Assembly (NCBI GenBank): GCA_934462925.1
Contig: CAKSIT010000003.1
Coordinates: 1-64,000, forward strand
Direction of reading: 5' to 3'
DNA: 64,000 bases
Origin: an uncultured Oscillospiraceae bacterium
Lineage (GTDB): Bacteria; Bacillota; Clostridia; Oscillospirales; Ruminococcaceae
Shown piece by piece: positions 44,146-51,655 of this stretch (position 1 is its first letter; each line of letters begins with the position of its first letter). The notes beneath the pieces are model-generated. The model was given only the letters and a program-made list of their open reading frames with translations, did no database searches and was not told where the DNA came from. Position numbers and translations under genes: made by a program.

Positions 44146-44609
44146 TGAGCGTCGAGTTTGTTACGCACAGCCCCGAGCAGACCGCGCAGCTTGCCGAAAG
44201 GGTGGCGGCGGCGCTGCATTCGGGCGACGTTATCCTCTACGAGGGTGAAATGGGCGCGGGCAAAACCGCGTTCACAAAGGGACTGGCGGCGGCGCTTGGA
44301 ATAACGGAAGCCGTGACAAGCCCCACCTTTGCGCTTGTAAACGAGTATCACGACGGCGCTATGCCGCTTTTCCACTTCGACCTTTACCGAATCGAGGGCT
44401 ACGACGACCTGTACGCCATAGGCTTTTTCGACTACCTTGACCGCGGCGGAATCATTGCCGCAGAATGGAGCGAGAACATAGAGGGGCTGGAGCGGGAGCT
44501 TGAAAACGTCACGAAAATACGCATTGAAAAGCTGGGCGAGAGCGACCGCCGCTTTATAATAAGCGGAAAGGCGGCGCAGGCGCTCGGCTCGGGGCAGGAG
44601 GGCGAATGA
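44145..44609 (+). CDS. tsaE: tRNA threonylcarbamoyladenosine biosynthesis ATPase TsaE
   Basis: 154 residues. Walker A GEMGAGKTAFTKG, then SPTFALVNEYHDGAMPLFHFDLYRI and a late EWSENIEG. TsaE is the ATPase of the TsaBDE complex that installs t6A37 on ANN-decoding tRNAs. It shares the stop/start with fhs and is followed by tsaB one base after its stop, the common order. Confidence 0.95.
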   Translation: MSVEFVTHSPEQTAQLAERVAAALHSGDVILYEGEMGAGKTAFTKGLAAALGITEAVTSPTFALVNEYHDGAMPLFHFDLYRIEGYDDLYAIGFFDYLDRGGIIAAEWSENIEGLERELENVTKIRIEKLGESDRRFIISGKAAQALGSGQEGE

Positions 44610-44610
44610 G

Positions 44611-45294
44611 ATGATTTTAGGCATAGAAAGCTCGGCAGTGTCCGCGGGCTGCGCGCTTATGGACGGCGGGCGGCTTGTGGCGGAGCAGTTCCTTAACACA
44701 AAGCATACGCATTCGCAGACCCTGCTGCCTATGGTGGAGAGTATGCTCAAAAGCGCGGGGCTTACGCTCGGCGATATCGACCTTATAGCGGTATCGGCGG
44801 GGCCGGGGTCGTTTACGGGGCTGCGCATAGGCGTGGCTGTGGTAAAGGGCATGGCAATGGGCGCGGGAATAAGGTGCGCGGGCGTTTCCACGCTTGAAGC
44901 GATAGCGCACAACCTGTCGTGGGTTGAATGCACCGTCTGCGCGCTTATGGACGCGCGCTGCGGGCAGTTTTACAACGCGCTTTTCCGCTGCTGCGGCGGT
45001 AGGGTGGAGCGCCTTTGCGAGGACAGGGCGGTGCGCGGCGAGGAGCTTGCGCGCGAGCTTGCCGCGCTTGGCGGGAGGATAGTGCTTGCGGGCGACGGCG
45101 CGGAGCTTTTCGACAGAAGCACCGACCACGCTTATGAGCTTGCCCCCGAGCCGCTGCGTTTTCAGCGGGGCAGCGGCGTGTGCCTTGCTGCGCAGAACGC
45201 CGAGCCTGTAGACGCCGCGGCGCTCATGCCGAGGTACTTAAGGCTGCCGCAGGCTGAGCGCGAGCGCCTTGCGCGGGAAAAGGCGGAGAGCTGA
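44611..45294 (+). CDS. tsaB: tRNA threonylcarbamoyladenosine biosynthesis protein TsaB
   Basis: 227 residues, ASKHA-like fold. It starts MILGIESSAVSAGCALM and has THSQTLLPMVESML and AVSAGPGSFTGLRIG, the family signature. It scaffolds TsaD in the t6A complex. The C-terminal half is diverged, as usual for TsaB. rimI and tsaD do not follow here. Confidence 0.93.
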   Translation: MILGIESSAVSAGCALMDGGRLVAEQFLNTKHTHSQTLLPMVESMLKSAGLTLGDIDLIAVSAGPGSFTGLRIGVAVVKGMAMGAGIRCAGVSTLEAIAHNLSWVECTVCALMDARCGQFYNALFRCCGGRVERLCEDRAVRGEELARELAALGGRIVLAGDGAELFDRSTDHAYELAPEPLRFQRGSGVCLAAQNAEPVDAAALMPRYLRLPQAERERLAREKAES

Positions 45295-45320
45295 TTTTTC
45301 GCAAAAGCAGGCAAAAGCTA

Positions 45321-45349
45321 TTGACCTTGGCTGCGAAATGGTGTATAAT
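45321..45349 (+). promoter_or_regulatory. terD-family gene promoter
   Basis: TTGACC (45321-45326), 17-base spacer, TATAAT (45344-45349). The bases before it (AAAAGCTATTGACCTT) are identical to those at the rpiB promoter. Confidence 0.7.
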
Positions 45350-45402
45350 CAAACTATGGAAGAAAGCGGGTTTTTCCCCGAAACAGAAAGAGAGGTCTTA
45401 AT

Positions 45403-45978
45403 ATGGTTAATCTTGTTAAGGGTCAAAAGGTGGACCTGACAAAGGGCAATCCGAGCCTTACCAAAATAAACGCGGGTCTTGGCTGGGACGTAAACGCCTA
45501 CGACAGCGGCGCAGCGTTCGACCTTGACGCGGAGGCGTTTTTGCTCGGCGACAACGGCAGGGTGGCGGCTGACAGCGACTTTATTTTCTACAGCAACCCC
45601 AAGCACCCCTCGGGCGCTGTTGAGCATACCGGCGACAACCGCGACGGCACGGGCGACGGCGACGACGAAACGATAAAAATCGACCTTTCCGCCGTGCCGC
45701 AGAACGTGTCGAAAATCGTGTTTACCGTAACGATTTATGACGCGCCCGCGCGCAGCCAGAACTTCGGGCAGGTGCAGAACGCGTTCATAAGGATATACGA
45801 CCCCACCACGAACGACGAGCTGCTGCGCTACGACCTGACGGAGGACTTCTCCATTGAAACGGCGCTCGTTATCGGCGAGCTTTACCGCCACAACGGCGAG
45901 TGGAAGTTCAGCGCTGTCGGCGCGGGCTATCAGGGCGGCCTTGAGGCGCTGTGCCGCACTTACGGCGTGAACGTCTGA
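45403..45978 (+). CDS. TerD-family calcium-binding stress protein
   Basis: 191 residues. It has the TerD blocks [55 protein letters not shown] and FVTVTIYD-like strands ([21 protein letters not shown]). The acidic DGTGDGDDE loop is the calcium site. TerD proteins occur in tellurite/stress (ter) and phage-resistance-linked operons; here the gene stands alone with its own promoter and terminator and no other ter gene within the window. Function is therefore uncertain; a general envelope or metal stress role is likely. Confidence 0.9.
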   Translation: MVNLVKGQKVDLTKGNPSLTKINAGLGWDVNAYDSGAAFDLDAEAFLLGDNGRVAADSDFIFYSNPKHPSGAVEHTGDNRDGTGDGDDETIKIDLSAVPQNVSKIVFTVTIYDAPARSQNFGQVQNAFIRIYDPTTNDELLRYDLTEDFSIETALVIGELYRHNGEWKFSAVGAGYQGGLEALCRTYGVNV

Positions 45979-45991
45979 GATTATAGCGAAA

Positions 45992-46020
45992 AGAGCGCCG
46001 CGAGTTACTTGCGGCGCTCT
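45992..46020 (+). terminator. Hairpin after the terD-family gene
   Basis: AGAGCGCCGC (45992-46001) pairs with GCGGCGCTCT (46011-46020), perfect 10-bp stem; the T tract after it is short. Confidence 0.65.
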
Positions 46021-46066
46021 TCTGCGCGGATATTCGCAAAAAATTTGTGCGGCGCAAAAAAAGCTA

Positions 46067-46095
46067 TTGACCTTGCGGCTGTTATGATGTATAAT
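46067..46095 (+). promoter_or_regulatory. rpiB-upp promoter
   Basis: TTGACC (46067-46072), 17-base spacer, TATAAT (46090-46095). Confidence 0.7.
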
Positions 46096-46191
46096 AAATA
46101 TGTCGCTGCGCGCTTATGCAGCGGGCGAAACGGGCGGCATGGGCGTTTATTGACGCGCGCGCCCGAACATTCACCGAAAAGAGGATTATTC

Positions 46192-46626
46192 ATGATTGCT
46201 ATAGGTTCAGACCACGCGGGCTACGCGCTTAAGTGCGAGGTGGTAAAGCACCTTGACGAGGCGGGCGTGGAGTTCACCGACTGCGGCTGCGGCGGCGAGA
46301 GCGTGGATTACCCCGACATTGCCGAAAAGACCTGCGCGCTTGTAACGTCGGGCAAGGCGGAAAAGGCTATACTTATCTGCGGCACGGGCGTGGGCATTTC
46401 CATGTCCGCAAACAAAATAAAGGGGATACGCGCGGCGCTCTGCGGCGACTGGTATTCCGCCAAGTACACAAGGCTTCACAACGACGCGAACGTGCTTTGC
46501 ATGGGCGGGCGCGTTATAGGCGCGGGGCTTGCCTGCGAGATAACCGACATCTTTCTCTCAACGGAGTTTGAGGGCGGCAGGCACGCAAGGCGCGTTGAAA
46601 AGATAATGAAACTGGAGGAAAAGTGA
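46192..46626 (+). CDS. rpiB: Ribose-5-phosphate isomerase B
   Basis: 144 residues from ATG 46192. The family blocks are [49 protein letters not shown] and [15 protein letters not shown]; the catalytic Cys is in CGTGVGIS. It converts ribose-5-P and ribulose-5-P. The rpiB-upp pair is common in Firmicutes, linking pentose phosphate to PRPP use. upp starts one base after the stop. Confidence 0.95.
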   Translation: MIAIGSDHAGYALKCEVVKHLDEAGVEFTDCGCGGESVDYPDIAEKTCALVTSGKAEKAILICGTGVGISMSANKIKGIRAALCGDWYSAKYTRLHNDANVLCMGGRVIGAGLACEITDIFLSTEFEGGRHARRVEKIMKLEEK

Positions 46627-46627
46627 T

Positions 46628-47260
46628 ATGGAGAACGTAAGAGTCTGCGACCACCCGTTGGTTCAGCATAAAATCTCGCTTCTTCGCGACAAGAATACAG
46701 GCTCTAAGGAGTTCAGGGAGCTTGTCAACGAGATTTCCATGTTCATATGCTACGAGGCGACGCGCGACCTGCCCCTTAAAGAGGTGCAGATAGAGACCCC
46801 GCTTGCGCGCGCAAACGCAAAGATAATCAGCGGCAGAAAGGTTGCCTTTGTGCCGATAATGCGCGCGGGACTCGGTATGGTAGACGGCGCGCTGGCGCTT
46901 GTCCCCGCGGCTAAGGTGGGACACGTCGGCATTTACCGCGACAAGGCTAACAGTAACTCCGCGCAGGAGTATTACTGCAAGCTGCCGTTCGATATCGCAA
47001 ACCGCGAGGTCATTATTCTCGACCTTATGCTTGCAACGGGCGTATCCGCCATCAAGACCTGCGATATTGTTAAGAAGGCGGGTGCAAAGACCGTCAAGTT
47101 CATGTGCGTGCTTACCTGTCCCGAGGGCATTGCGGCGCTCCACGCGGCTCACCCCGACGTTGAGATAATCTGCGGCGCGGTAGACGAGGGTCTGAACGAC
47201 GAGCTGTATATCGTCCCCGGCATAGGCGACGGCGGCGACAGGCTGTTCGGCACAAAATAA
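46628..47260 (+). CDS. upp: Uracil phosphoribosyltransferase
   Basis: 210 residues. It starts with [30 protein letters not shown] and ends [17 protein letters not shown], the uracil-binding end. The PRPP loop reads [12 protein letters not shown] rather than the usual ILDPMLATGGSA, two changes in a very conserved stretch. The rest of the enzyme looks intact. It salvages uracil to UMP. GGAGG precedes the ATG. Confidence 0.94.
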   Translation: MENVRVCDHPLVQHKISLLRDKNTGSKEFRELVNEISMFICYEATRDLPLKEVQIETPLARANAKIISGRKVAFVPIMRAGLGMVDGALALVPAAKVGHVGIYRDKANSNSAQEYYCKLPFDIANREVIILDLMLATGVSAIKTCDIVKKAGAKTVKFMCVLTCPEGIAALHAAHPDVEIICGAVDEGLNDELYIVPGIGDGGDRLFGTK

Positions 47261-47323
47261 ACGCTATCGGCGGGGGTCGGCAGGTCTCCGCCGAAAAAAT
47301 ATTAAAATTTTTTTGAAAAGCCC

Positions 47324-47353
47324 TTGACAAAGGGAGAGATGTGTGGTATACTT
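47324..47353 (+). promoter_or_regulatory. Promoter of the trpXYZ transcript
   Basis: TTGACA (47324-47329), 18-base spacer, TATACT (47348-47353). Confidence 0.7.
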
Positions 47354-47379
47354 TAATTGTACATTCAGATGTGGTAAAC

Positions 47380-47644
47380 CGATGAGCAAGAGTAGTACGC
47401 TTTGCCAATGTGTTTTCAGAGAGCCGCCGATGGTGTGAGTGCGGCACACAAACAAGGCAGAATGGGCTTGCGAGGGCAAACCGAACCGCGCATAAGCGCA
47501 CAGTAGGGGCGACGCGTCCGCGCGTTACAGCGGGAGCGCATATATGTGCGCGTGAGTGCGCCTTGCAAAAGGCGAATTTGGGTGGTATCGCAGGATATTA
47601 GGTTATCTTGTCCCATGTAGAACAGCAGGGGCAGGATTTTTTTA
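47380..47644 (+). ncRNA. T-box riboswitch, tryptophan specific
   Basis: Stem I starts GATGAGCAAGAGTAGTA (47382-47398) and carries the AGAGAGCC block. The specifier region reads CAGAATGGGC, giving specifier codon TGG (Trp) at 47463-47465. The T-box sequence AATTTGGGTGGTATCGCAGG begins at 47575, and a terminator (CTTGTCCC 47607-47614 with GGGGCAGG 47628-47635) runs into seven T. Uncharged tRNA-Trp would favour the antiterminator. The ABC importer downstream is the type known to carry tryptophan. Confidence 0.92.
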
Positions 47645-47700
47645 TGCCCCGAAAACAGACGACCGCGAAAAGCGGCGACATTTTACGGAGGTAACTCATC

Positions 47701-48741
47701 ATGAAAAAGCTCACAAAAATCTTTGGCGGACTTCTGGCGCTCACTATGGCTCTTACGGGCTGCGCAGGCGGCAACAATTCCAGTACCGGTTCATCGGACG
47801 CTTCTGGCGCTTCCTCGGACGCGGCTGCTGCGGATTCTGTAAAGATAGGCATTATCCAGTACGGCTCGCACCCGTCGCTTGACAACTGCCGCGAGGGCGT
47901 GCTTAAGGGACTCAACAACAGCTCTTACGCGGACAAGATGGAGATAGACGTGCAGGACGGCGGCTTTGAGTCCACCACGTGCGACACCATTGCAAAGAGC
48001 ATGGTAGCAAAGAATTACGACATGATATTCGCTATTGCAACGCCCGCAGCGCTCTCGGCGTATTCCGCAGCGCAGAACAGCGACACGAACGTTATTTTCT
48101 GCGCCGTGTCCGACCCTGTAGCGGCAGGCCTTACCGTAAGCTTTGACGCAGGCACGGAAAACTGCACGGGTACGAGCGACGTTCTCGAGCTTGACAAGCA
48201 GGTGGAGCTTATCCAGACTCTTCAGCCGGACGTTAAGTCCATAGGCGTGCTTTACACGCTCACCGAGGCGAACTCCGTTTCGCAGCTTGCAACGCTTAAG
48301 GAGATATGCGGCGAAAAGGGCATCGAGGTAGTAGACCAGGGCGTAAATACCGCGGCTGACATTCCGCAGGCGGCGGCTTCTCTCGCTTCCAAGGTAGACT
48401 GCATCAACAACTTCACCGACAACAACGTTGTAAACAATCTCTCCGTTCTGCTTGACAGAGCGAACGCCGCAGGCATTCCCGTTTACGGCTCTGAAATCGA
48501 GCAGGTAAAGAACGGCTGCCTCGCTTCCATCTCTATCGACTACGTAGCGCTCGGCGAAAAGACCGCTGAAATGGGCGTTGAGGTTCTCGACGGCAAAAAG
48601 CCCTCCGAAATGCCCGTCGGCAAGATTTCCGAGGGTACTCCCGTTGTAAACACCGATGTTCTCGCGCAGTTTAACATAACTCTCCCCGAATCCCTTGCGG
48701 ACGCGGAGCAGGTAACCACCAACAGCGAAGCCGCTGAATAA
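47701..48741 (+). CDS. trpX: Tryptophan ABC transporter, substrate-binding lipoprotein (TrpX type)
   Basis: 346 residues. Lipobox ALTGCAGG (Cys ~22), a Ser/Ala-rich linker, then a binding domain of the YrzB/TrpX type (VKIGIIQYGSHPSLDNCREGVLKGL, AIATPAALSAY, AVSDPVAAGL, NNFTDNNVVNNLSVLL). It captures substrate outside the membrane. The Trp T-box directly upstream and the TrpYZ-like partners fix the likely substrate as tryptophan. GGAGG precedes the ATG. Confidence 0.88.
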   Translation: MKKLTKIFGGLLALTMALTGCAGGNNSSTGSSDASGASSDAAAADSVKIGIIQYGSHPSLDNCREGVLKGLNNSSYADKMEIDVQDGGFESTTCDTIAKSMVAKNYDMIFAIATPAALSAYSAAQNSDTNVIFCAVSDPVAAGLTVSFDAGTENCTGTSDVLELDKQVELIQTLQPDVKSIGVLYTLTEANSVSQLATLKEICGEKGIEVVDQGVNTAADIPQAAASLASKVDCINNFTDNNVVNNLSVLLDRANAAGIPVYGSEIEQVKNGCLASISIDYVALGEKTAEMGVEVLDGKKPSEMPVGKISEGTPVVNTDVLAQFNITLPESLADAEQVTTNSEAAE

Positions 48742-48759
48742 AGTAATTAAGGGGCAGAC

Positions 48760-49716
48760 ATGAACGTTATAATCAATATCGCCATAGGAATAGTCGAGGA
48801 GGGGCTGATGTACGCCCTTCTCGCAATGGGAATGTACATCACCTACAGCATACTGGATTTCCCCGACCTTTCCGTGGACGGTACGTTCCCGCTCGGCGCG
48901 GTGCTTACGGGCGTGCTTATATTGCAGGGTGTAGACCCGTGGCTGTGTCTGCTCATTTCCTTTGCGGCGGGTATGCTTGCGGGAATGCTTACGGGCATTC
49001 TTAACGTAAAGCTCGGCATAATCCCGCTTCTTTGCGGTATCATCATGTATACCGCAATGCTTTCTGTAAACCTTGTTATTGTAAAGTCTGGTACGGGCGG
49101 AAAGGCCGTGGCTGCGTTCTTCAACAGCAAAACGATATTCAACTCGTCCCTCGCGGCGCTTATTCCTGAGCGCGTGGGCGGATTTTACCTGAGAACGGCT
49201 GCAATTGCGCTGCTGCTGGTTGTAGTTTGCAAGATTCTTGTAGACCTATACCTTAAGACGAAAAGCGGGCTTATCCTGCGCGCAACGGGCGACAACGAGC
49301 GCTACACCGTAATGCTCGGAAAAGACCCCGGCACGATAAAGATATTCGGGCTTATGCTCGGCAACGGCTTTGCGGCGCTTGCGGGGTCGGTAATAGCGCA
49401 GAGCAAGAGCAGCGCCGACCAGCAGATGGGCGTAGGAATGGTGGTGCTTGGGCTTGCTTCTGTAATCATAGGACTTAGCATATTCAAGCGCGTCGGCTTT
49501 ATGAAAGGCACGACAATGGTTATTCTCGGCAGCCTTATCTACAAGGCAAGCTACCAGATAGTGCTTGAGCTTGGGCTGCCCACAGAGTTCAACAACCTGC
49601 TTAAGGCGCTTATCTTCCTCATGGCGCTTATACTTGGCGGCTCGCAGCTTAACAGGCTGATTAGCGGACTGTTCCGCAAAAACCGCAGGGAGGTAGACAA
49701 TGCTTCAGCTAAGTAA
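48760..49716 (+). CDS. trpY: Tryptophan ABC transporter, permease (TrpY type)
   Basis: 318 residues with about eight to nine TM helices. The N terminus NIAIGIVEEGLMYALLAMGMYITYSIL and FPDLSVDGTFPLGAVLTGVL are characteristic of this branched-chain-like permease group (TrpY/YufQ-like). It forms the membrane channel with TrpX and TrpZ. Its end overlaps the start of the ATPase gene by 17 bases. Confidence 0.87.
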   Translation: MNVIINIAIGIVEEGLMYALLAMGMYITYSILDFPDLSVDGTFPLGAVLTGVLILQGVDPWLCLLISFAAGMLAGMLTGILNVKLGIIPLLCGIIMYTAMLSVNLVIVKSGTGGKAVAAFFNSKTIFNSSLAALIPERVGGFYLRTAAIALLLVVVCKILVDLYLKTKSGLILRATGDNERYTVMLGKDPGTIKIFGLMLGNGFAALAGSVIAQSKSSADQQMGVGMVVLGLASVIIGLSIFKRVGFMKGTTMVILGSLIYKASYQIVLELGLPTEFNNLLKALIFLMALILGGSQLNRLISGLFRKNRREVDNASAK

Positions 49717-50473
49717 CATAAACAAGGTCTTTAACGCGGGTACGGTAGATGAAAACCGCCTTTTCAGCAGCTTCTCCCTTACGGTAAAGGACGGCGAGTT
49801 TGTCGCTATAGTTGGCTCGAACGGCAGCGGCAAGACAACGCTGCTCAATATGGTGTGCGGCACAATGCGCCCCGATTCGGGCAGGATACTTTTCGGGGAC
49901 ACGGACATCACAACGCTGCCCGAGTTCCGCCGCGCAAGGCGTATCGGCAGAGTGCTTCAAGACCCGAAAATGGGAACGTGCGGCAGCCTTACGATACTTG
50001 AGAACATGGCGCTTGCGGACAACAAGAACAAGCGCTTCGGGCTTGGCGCTGCGGTAAGCGCAAAGCGCGAGGAGTACTACAAAACGCTGCTTGAAACGTG
50101 CAATATGGGGCTTGAAAACCGCATGGGCGTACGCGCGGGTTCGCTTTCTGGCGGACAGCGGCAGGCGCTGGCGCTTATCATCGCTACCATGACGGATATC
50201 GAGCTGCTTATACTTGACGAGCATACTGCGGCGCTCGACCCCAAGTCCTCTGAAACGCTTATGGAGATAACCCGCCGCGTGGTGGAGGAAAAGAAGCTAA
50301 CAACGCTCATGGTAACGCACAACCTGCGCTTTGCTGTGGAGTACGGTACGCGCCTGCTGATGATGCACGGCGGCAACGCCGTGATGGATATAAGCGGCGA
50401 AGACAAGAAGCGGCTTGTTGTGGAGGATATTCTCGGAAAGTTCAACGAGATAAGCATTGAGTGCGGCAACTGA
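49700..50473 (+). CDS. trpZ: Tryptophan ABC transporter, ATP-binding protein (TrpZ type)
   Basis: 257 residues with complete ABC motifs: Walker A GSNGSGKTT, Q-loop VLQDPKMGTCGSLTI, signature SLSGGQRQ, Walker B LLILDEHTAALDP (the usual E-P is E-H here) and the switch His in VTHNLRFAVEYG. It drives uptake with TrpX and TrpY. The 3' end is followed by a MITE-like element, not a clear terminator. Confidence 0.9.
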   Translation: MLQLSNINKVFNAGTVDENRLFSSFSLTVKDGEFVAIVGSNGSGKTTLLNMVCGTMRPDSGRILFGDTDITTLPEFRRARRIGRVLQDPKMGTCGSLTILENMALADNKNKRFGLGAAVSAKREEYYKTLLETCNMGLENRMGVRAGSLSGGQRQALALIIATMTDIELLILDEHTAALDPKSSETLMEITRRVVEEKKLTTLMVTHNLRFAVEYGTRLLMMHGGNAVMDISGEDKKRLVVEDILGKFNEISIECGN

Positions 50474-50480
50474 TTTTAGG

Positions 50481-50731
50481 GCAATACCGCATAATTATTT
50501 TCGCGCGATTGCGCAGTCAGATTTTTCGTCAGATTGTACAATGAGGACGACGCAAGGCTGTATGCCTTGCTAGGACGAATTGTGCGATATGGCAGTTTGG
50601 CACAACCTGCAACCTTTATCTTTTAACAATTACCAAACATTTTGTGCCAAACTAGAAAGATGCAAGCAAGCGCCGCGTAAGCCGTAGGCGTCGCTTGGAA
50701 AAGGCGTTAGCCGCTAATTGTGCGGTGTTGC
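50481..50731. repeat. MITE-like element with inverted ends and shared core hairpin
   Basis: The ends 50481-50497 and 50715-50731 are inverted copies (15 of 17 match). Within are a perfect 12-bp inverted repeat (AGTTTGGCACAA 50594-50605 with 50642-50653) and a core hairpin GCAAGGC-TGTAT-GCCTTGC (50552-50570). No protein fits. The same core (AAGGCTGTATGCCTT) occurs in the element at 51440-51590, so the two probably belong to one family. A TTTGGGAGC...GCCCCCAAA hairpin at ~50745-50775 follows it. Confidence 0.65.
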
Positions 50732-50806
50732 TTTAGAACAGACTTTGGGAGCGTAATTTTTATGCCCCCAAAATCGCGTTAAAGGCAAAACGGCGAGGGG
50801 GAGCTT

Positions 50807-51427
50807 ATGGAGAGCATAAAATGGCTGTTTTTCGACGTCGGCTCAACGCTGGTTGACGAAACGGAGAGCTACAACCACCGAATAATGGACGCCATTTCGG
50901 GGACGGATATTACTTTTGAACAGTTCAACGAAAAGCGGATTTATTTTGCTGAGCAAAACCTTAAGGGCGACTATGAAGCTATAAAGTTCTTCGGGCTTAC
51001 AAAAACGCCGTGGCATACGGAGGACGAACGTCCCTACCCGCAGTCAGAGCCCGTGCTTAAGCGCCTTTGCGAGCGCGGGTACAAAATCGGCGTTATCGCA
51101 AACCAGAGCCTTGGCACGCAAAAGCGGCTTGACGACTGGGGGCTTTTGCGCTACATAAGCCTTGTCGCGGCTTCTGCGGAGGAGGGCGTTGCAAAGCCCG
51201 ACCCCGAAATATTCCTGCGGGCGCTGAGCCGCGCGGGCTGTAGGGCTGAAAACGCAGTTATGATAGGCGACAGATTAGACAACGACATTGAGCCTGCAAA
51301 AAAGCTAGGAATGAAAACGATATGGGTAAGGCAGAGCTTCAGCGTATATCAACACCCGACAAACGCGCTTCAGACTGCGGATTATACGGTTTGCGACCTG
51401 AGCGGCGTTTTAGAGGTTTTAGGCTGA
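50807..51427 (+). CDS. HAD-superfamily hydrolase
   Basis: 206 residues. Motif I reads FFDVGSTLVDE (D-x-G-S-T, the second Asp replaced as DVGST, seen in many HADs), motif II IANQSLG, motif III KPDPEIF, motif IV MIGDRLDNDIEPAKKLG. The likely reaction is phosphate ester hydrolysis; substrate unknown. It stands between two MITE-like elements, so it lacks a normal operon. GGGGGAG precedes the ATG. Confidence 0.82.
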   Translation: MESIKWLFFDVGSTLVDETESYNHRIMDAISGTDITFEQFNEKRIYFAEQNLKGDYEAIKFFGLTKTPWHTEDERPYPQSEPVLKRLCERGYKIGVIANQSLGTQKRLDDWGLLRYISLVAASAEEGVAKPDPEIFLRALSRAGCRAENAVMIGDRLDNDIEPAKKLGMKTIWVRQSFSVYQHPTNALQTADYTVCDLSGVLEVLG

Positions 51428-51439
51428 TTGCTTATGGGA

Positions 51440-51590
51440 ACTTCTAAAAACCGGTTTGAAAAGGGAAAATGGGTAGAGTGCGCCGAATGCGATGAAAGCC
51501 GACGAAGTAAGGCTGTATGCCTTACGAGGAGGTTTGAAGAAGCAGTCGGTGCGCTATACACATTTTCACTCAAACAAGGTTTTTAGAGGT
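51440..51590. repeat. MITE-like element with ~37-bp inverted ends
   Basis: Left end ACTTCTAAAAACCGGTTTG... (51440-51476) and right end ...CAAACAAGGTTTTTAGAGGT (51554-51590) are imperfect inverted repeats, which continue inward (GTGCGCCGA against TCGGTGCGC). The centre holds GTAAGGC-TGTAT-GCCTTAC (51507-51525), the same core as in the element at 50481-50731. 151 bp, no coding capacity; the whole element could fold as one long cruciform. Confidence 0.7.
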
Positions 51591-51611
51591 GACCTTATGT
51601 AATTTAACGGC

Positions 51612-51637
51612 TGGGGGCGTGCGTATGCCCCCATTTT
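51612..51637 (+). terminator. Terminator-like hairpin before recQ
   Basis: TGGGGGC (51612-51618) pairs with GCCCCCA (51627-51633), followed by TTTT. It lies between the MITE-like element and recQ and could end transcripts from upstream. Confidence 0.65.
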
Positions 51638-51655
51638 ATGTGGAGGGCGTAACAA

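Noticed and set aside
47265..47320. Terminator after upp
   Set aside because: CGGCGG...CCGCCG can form a stem, but it is followed by A residues on the plus strand rather than T.
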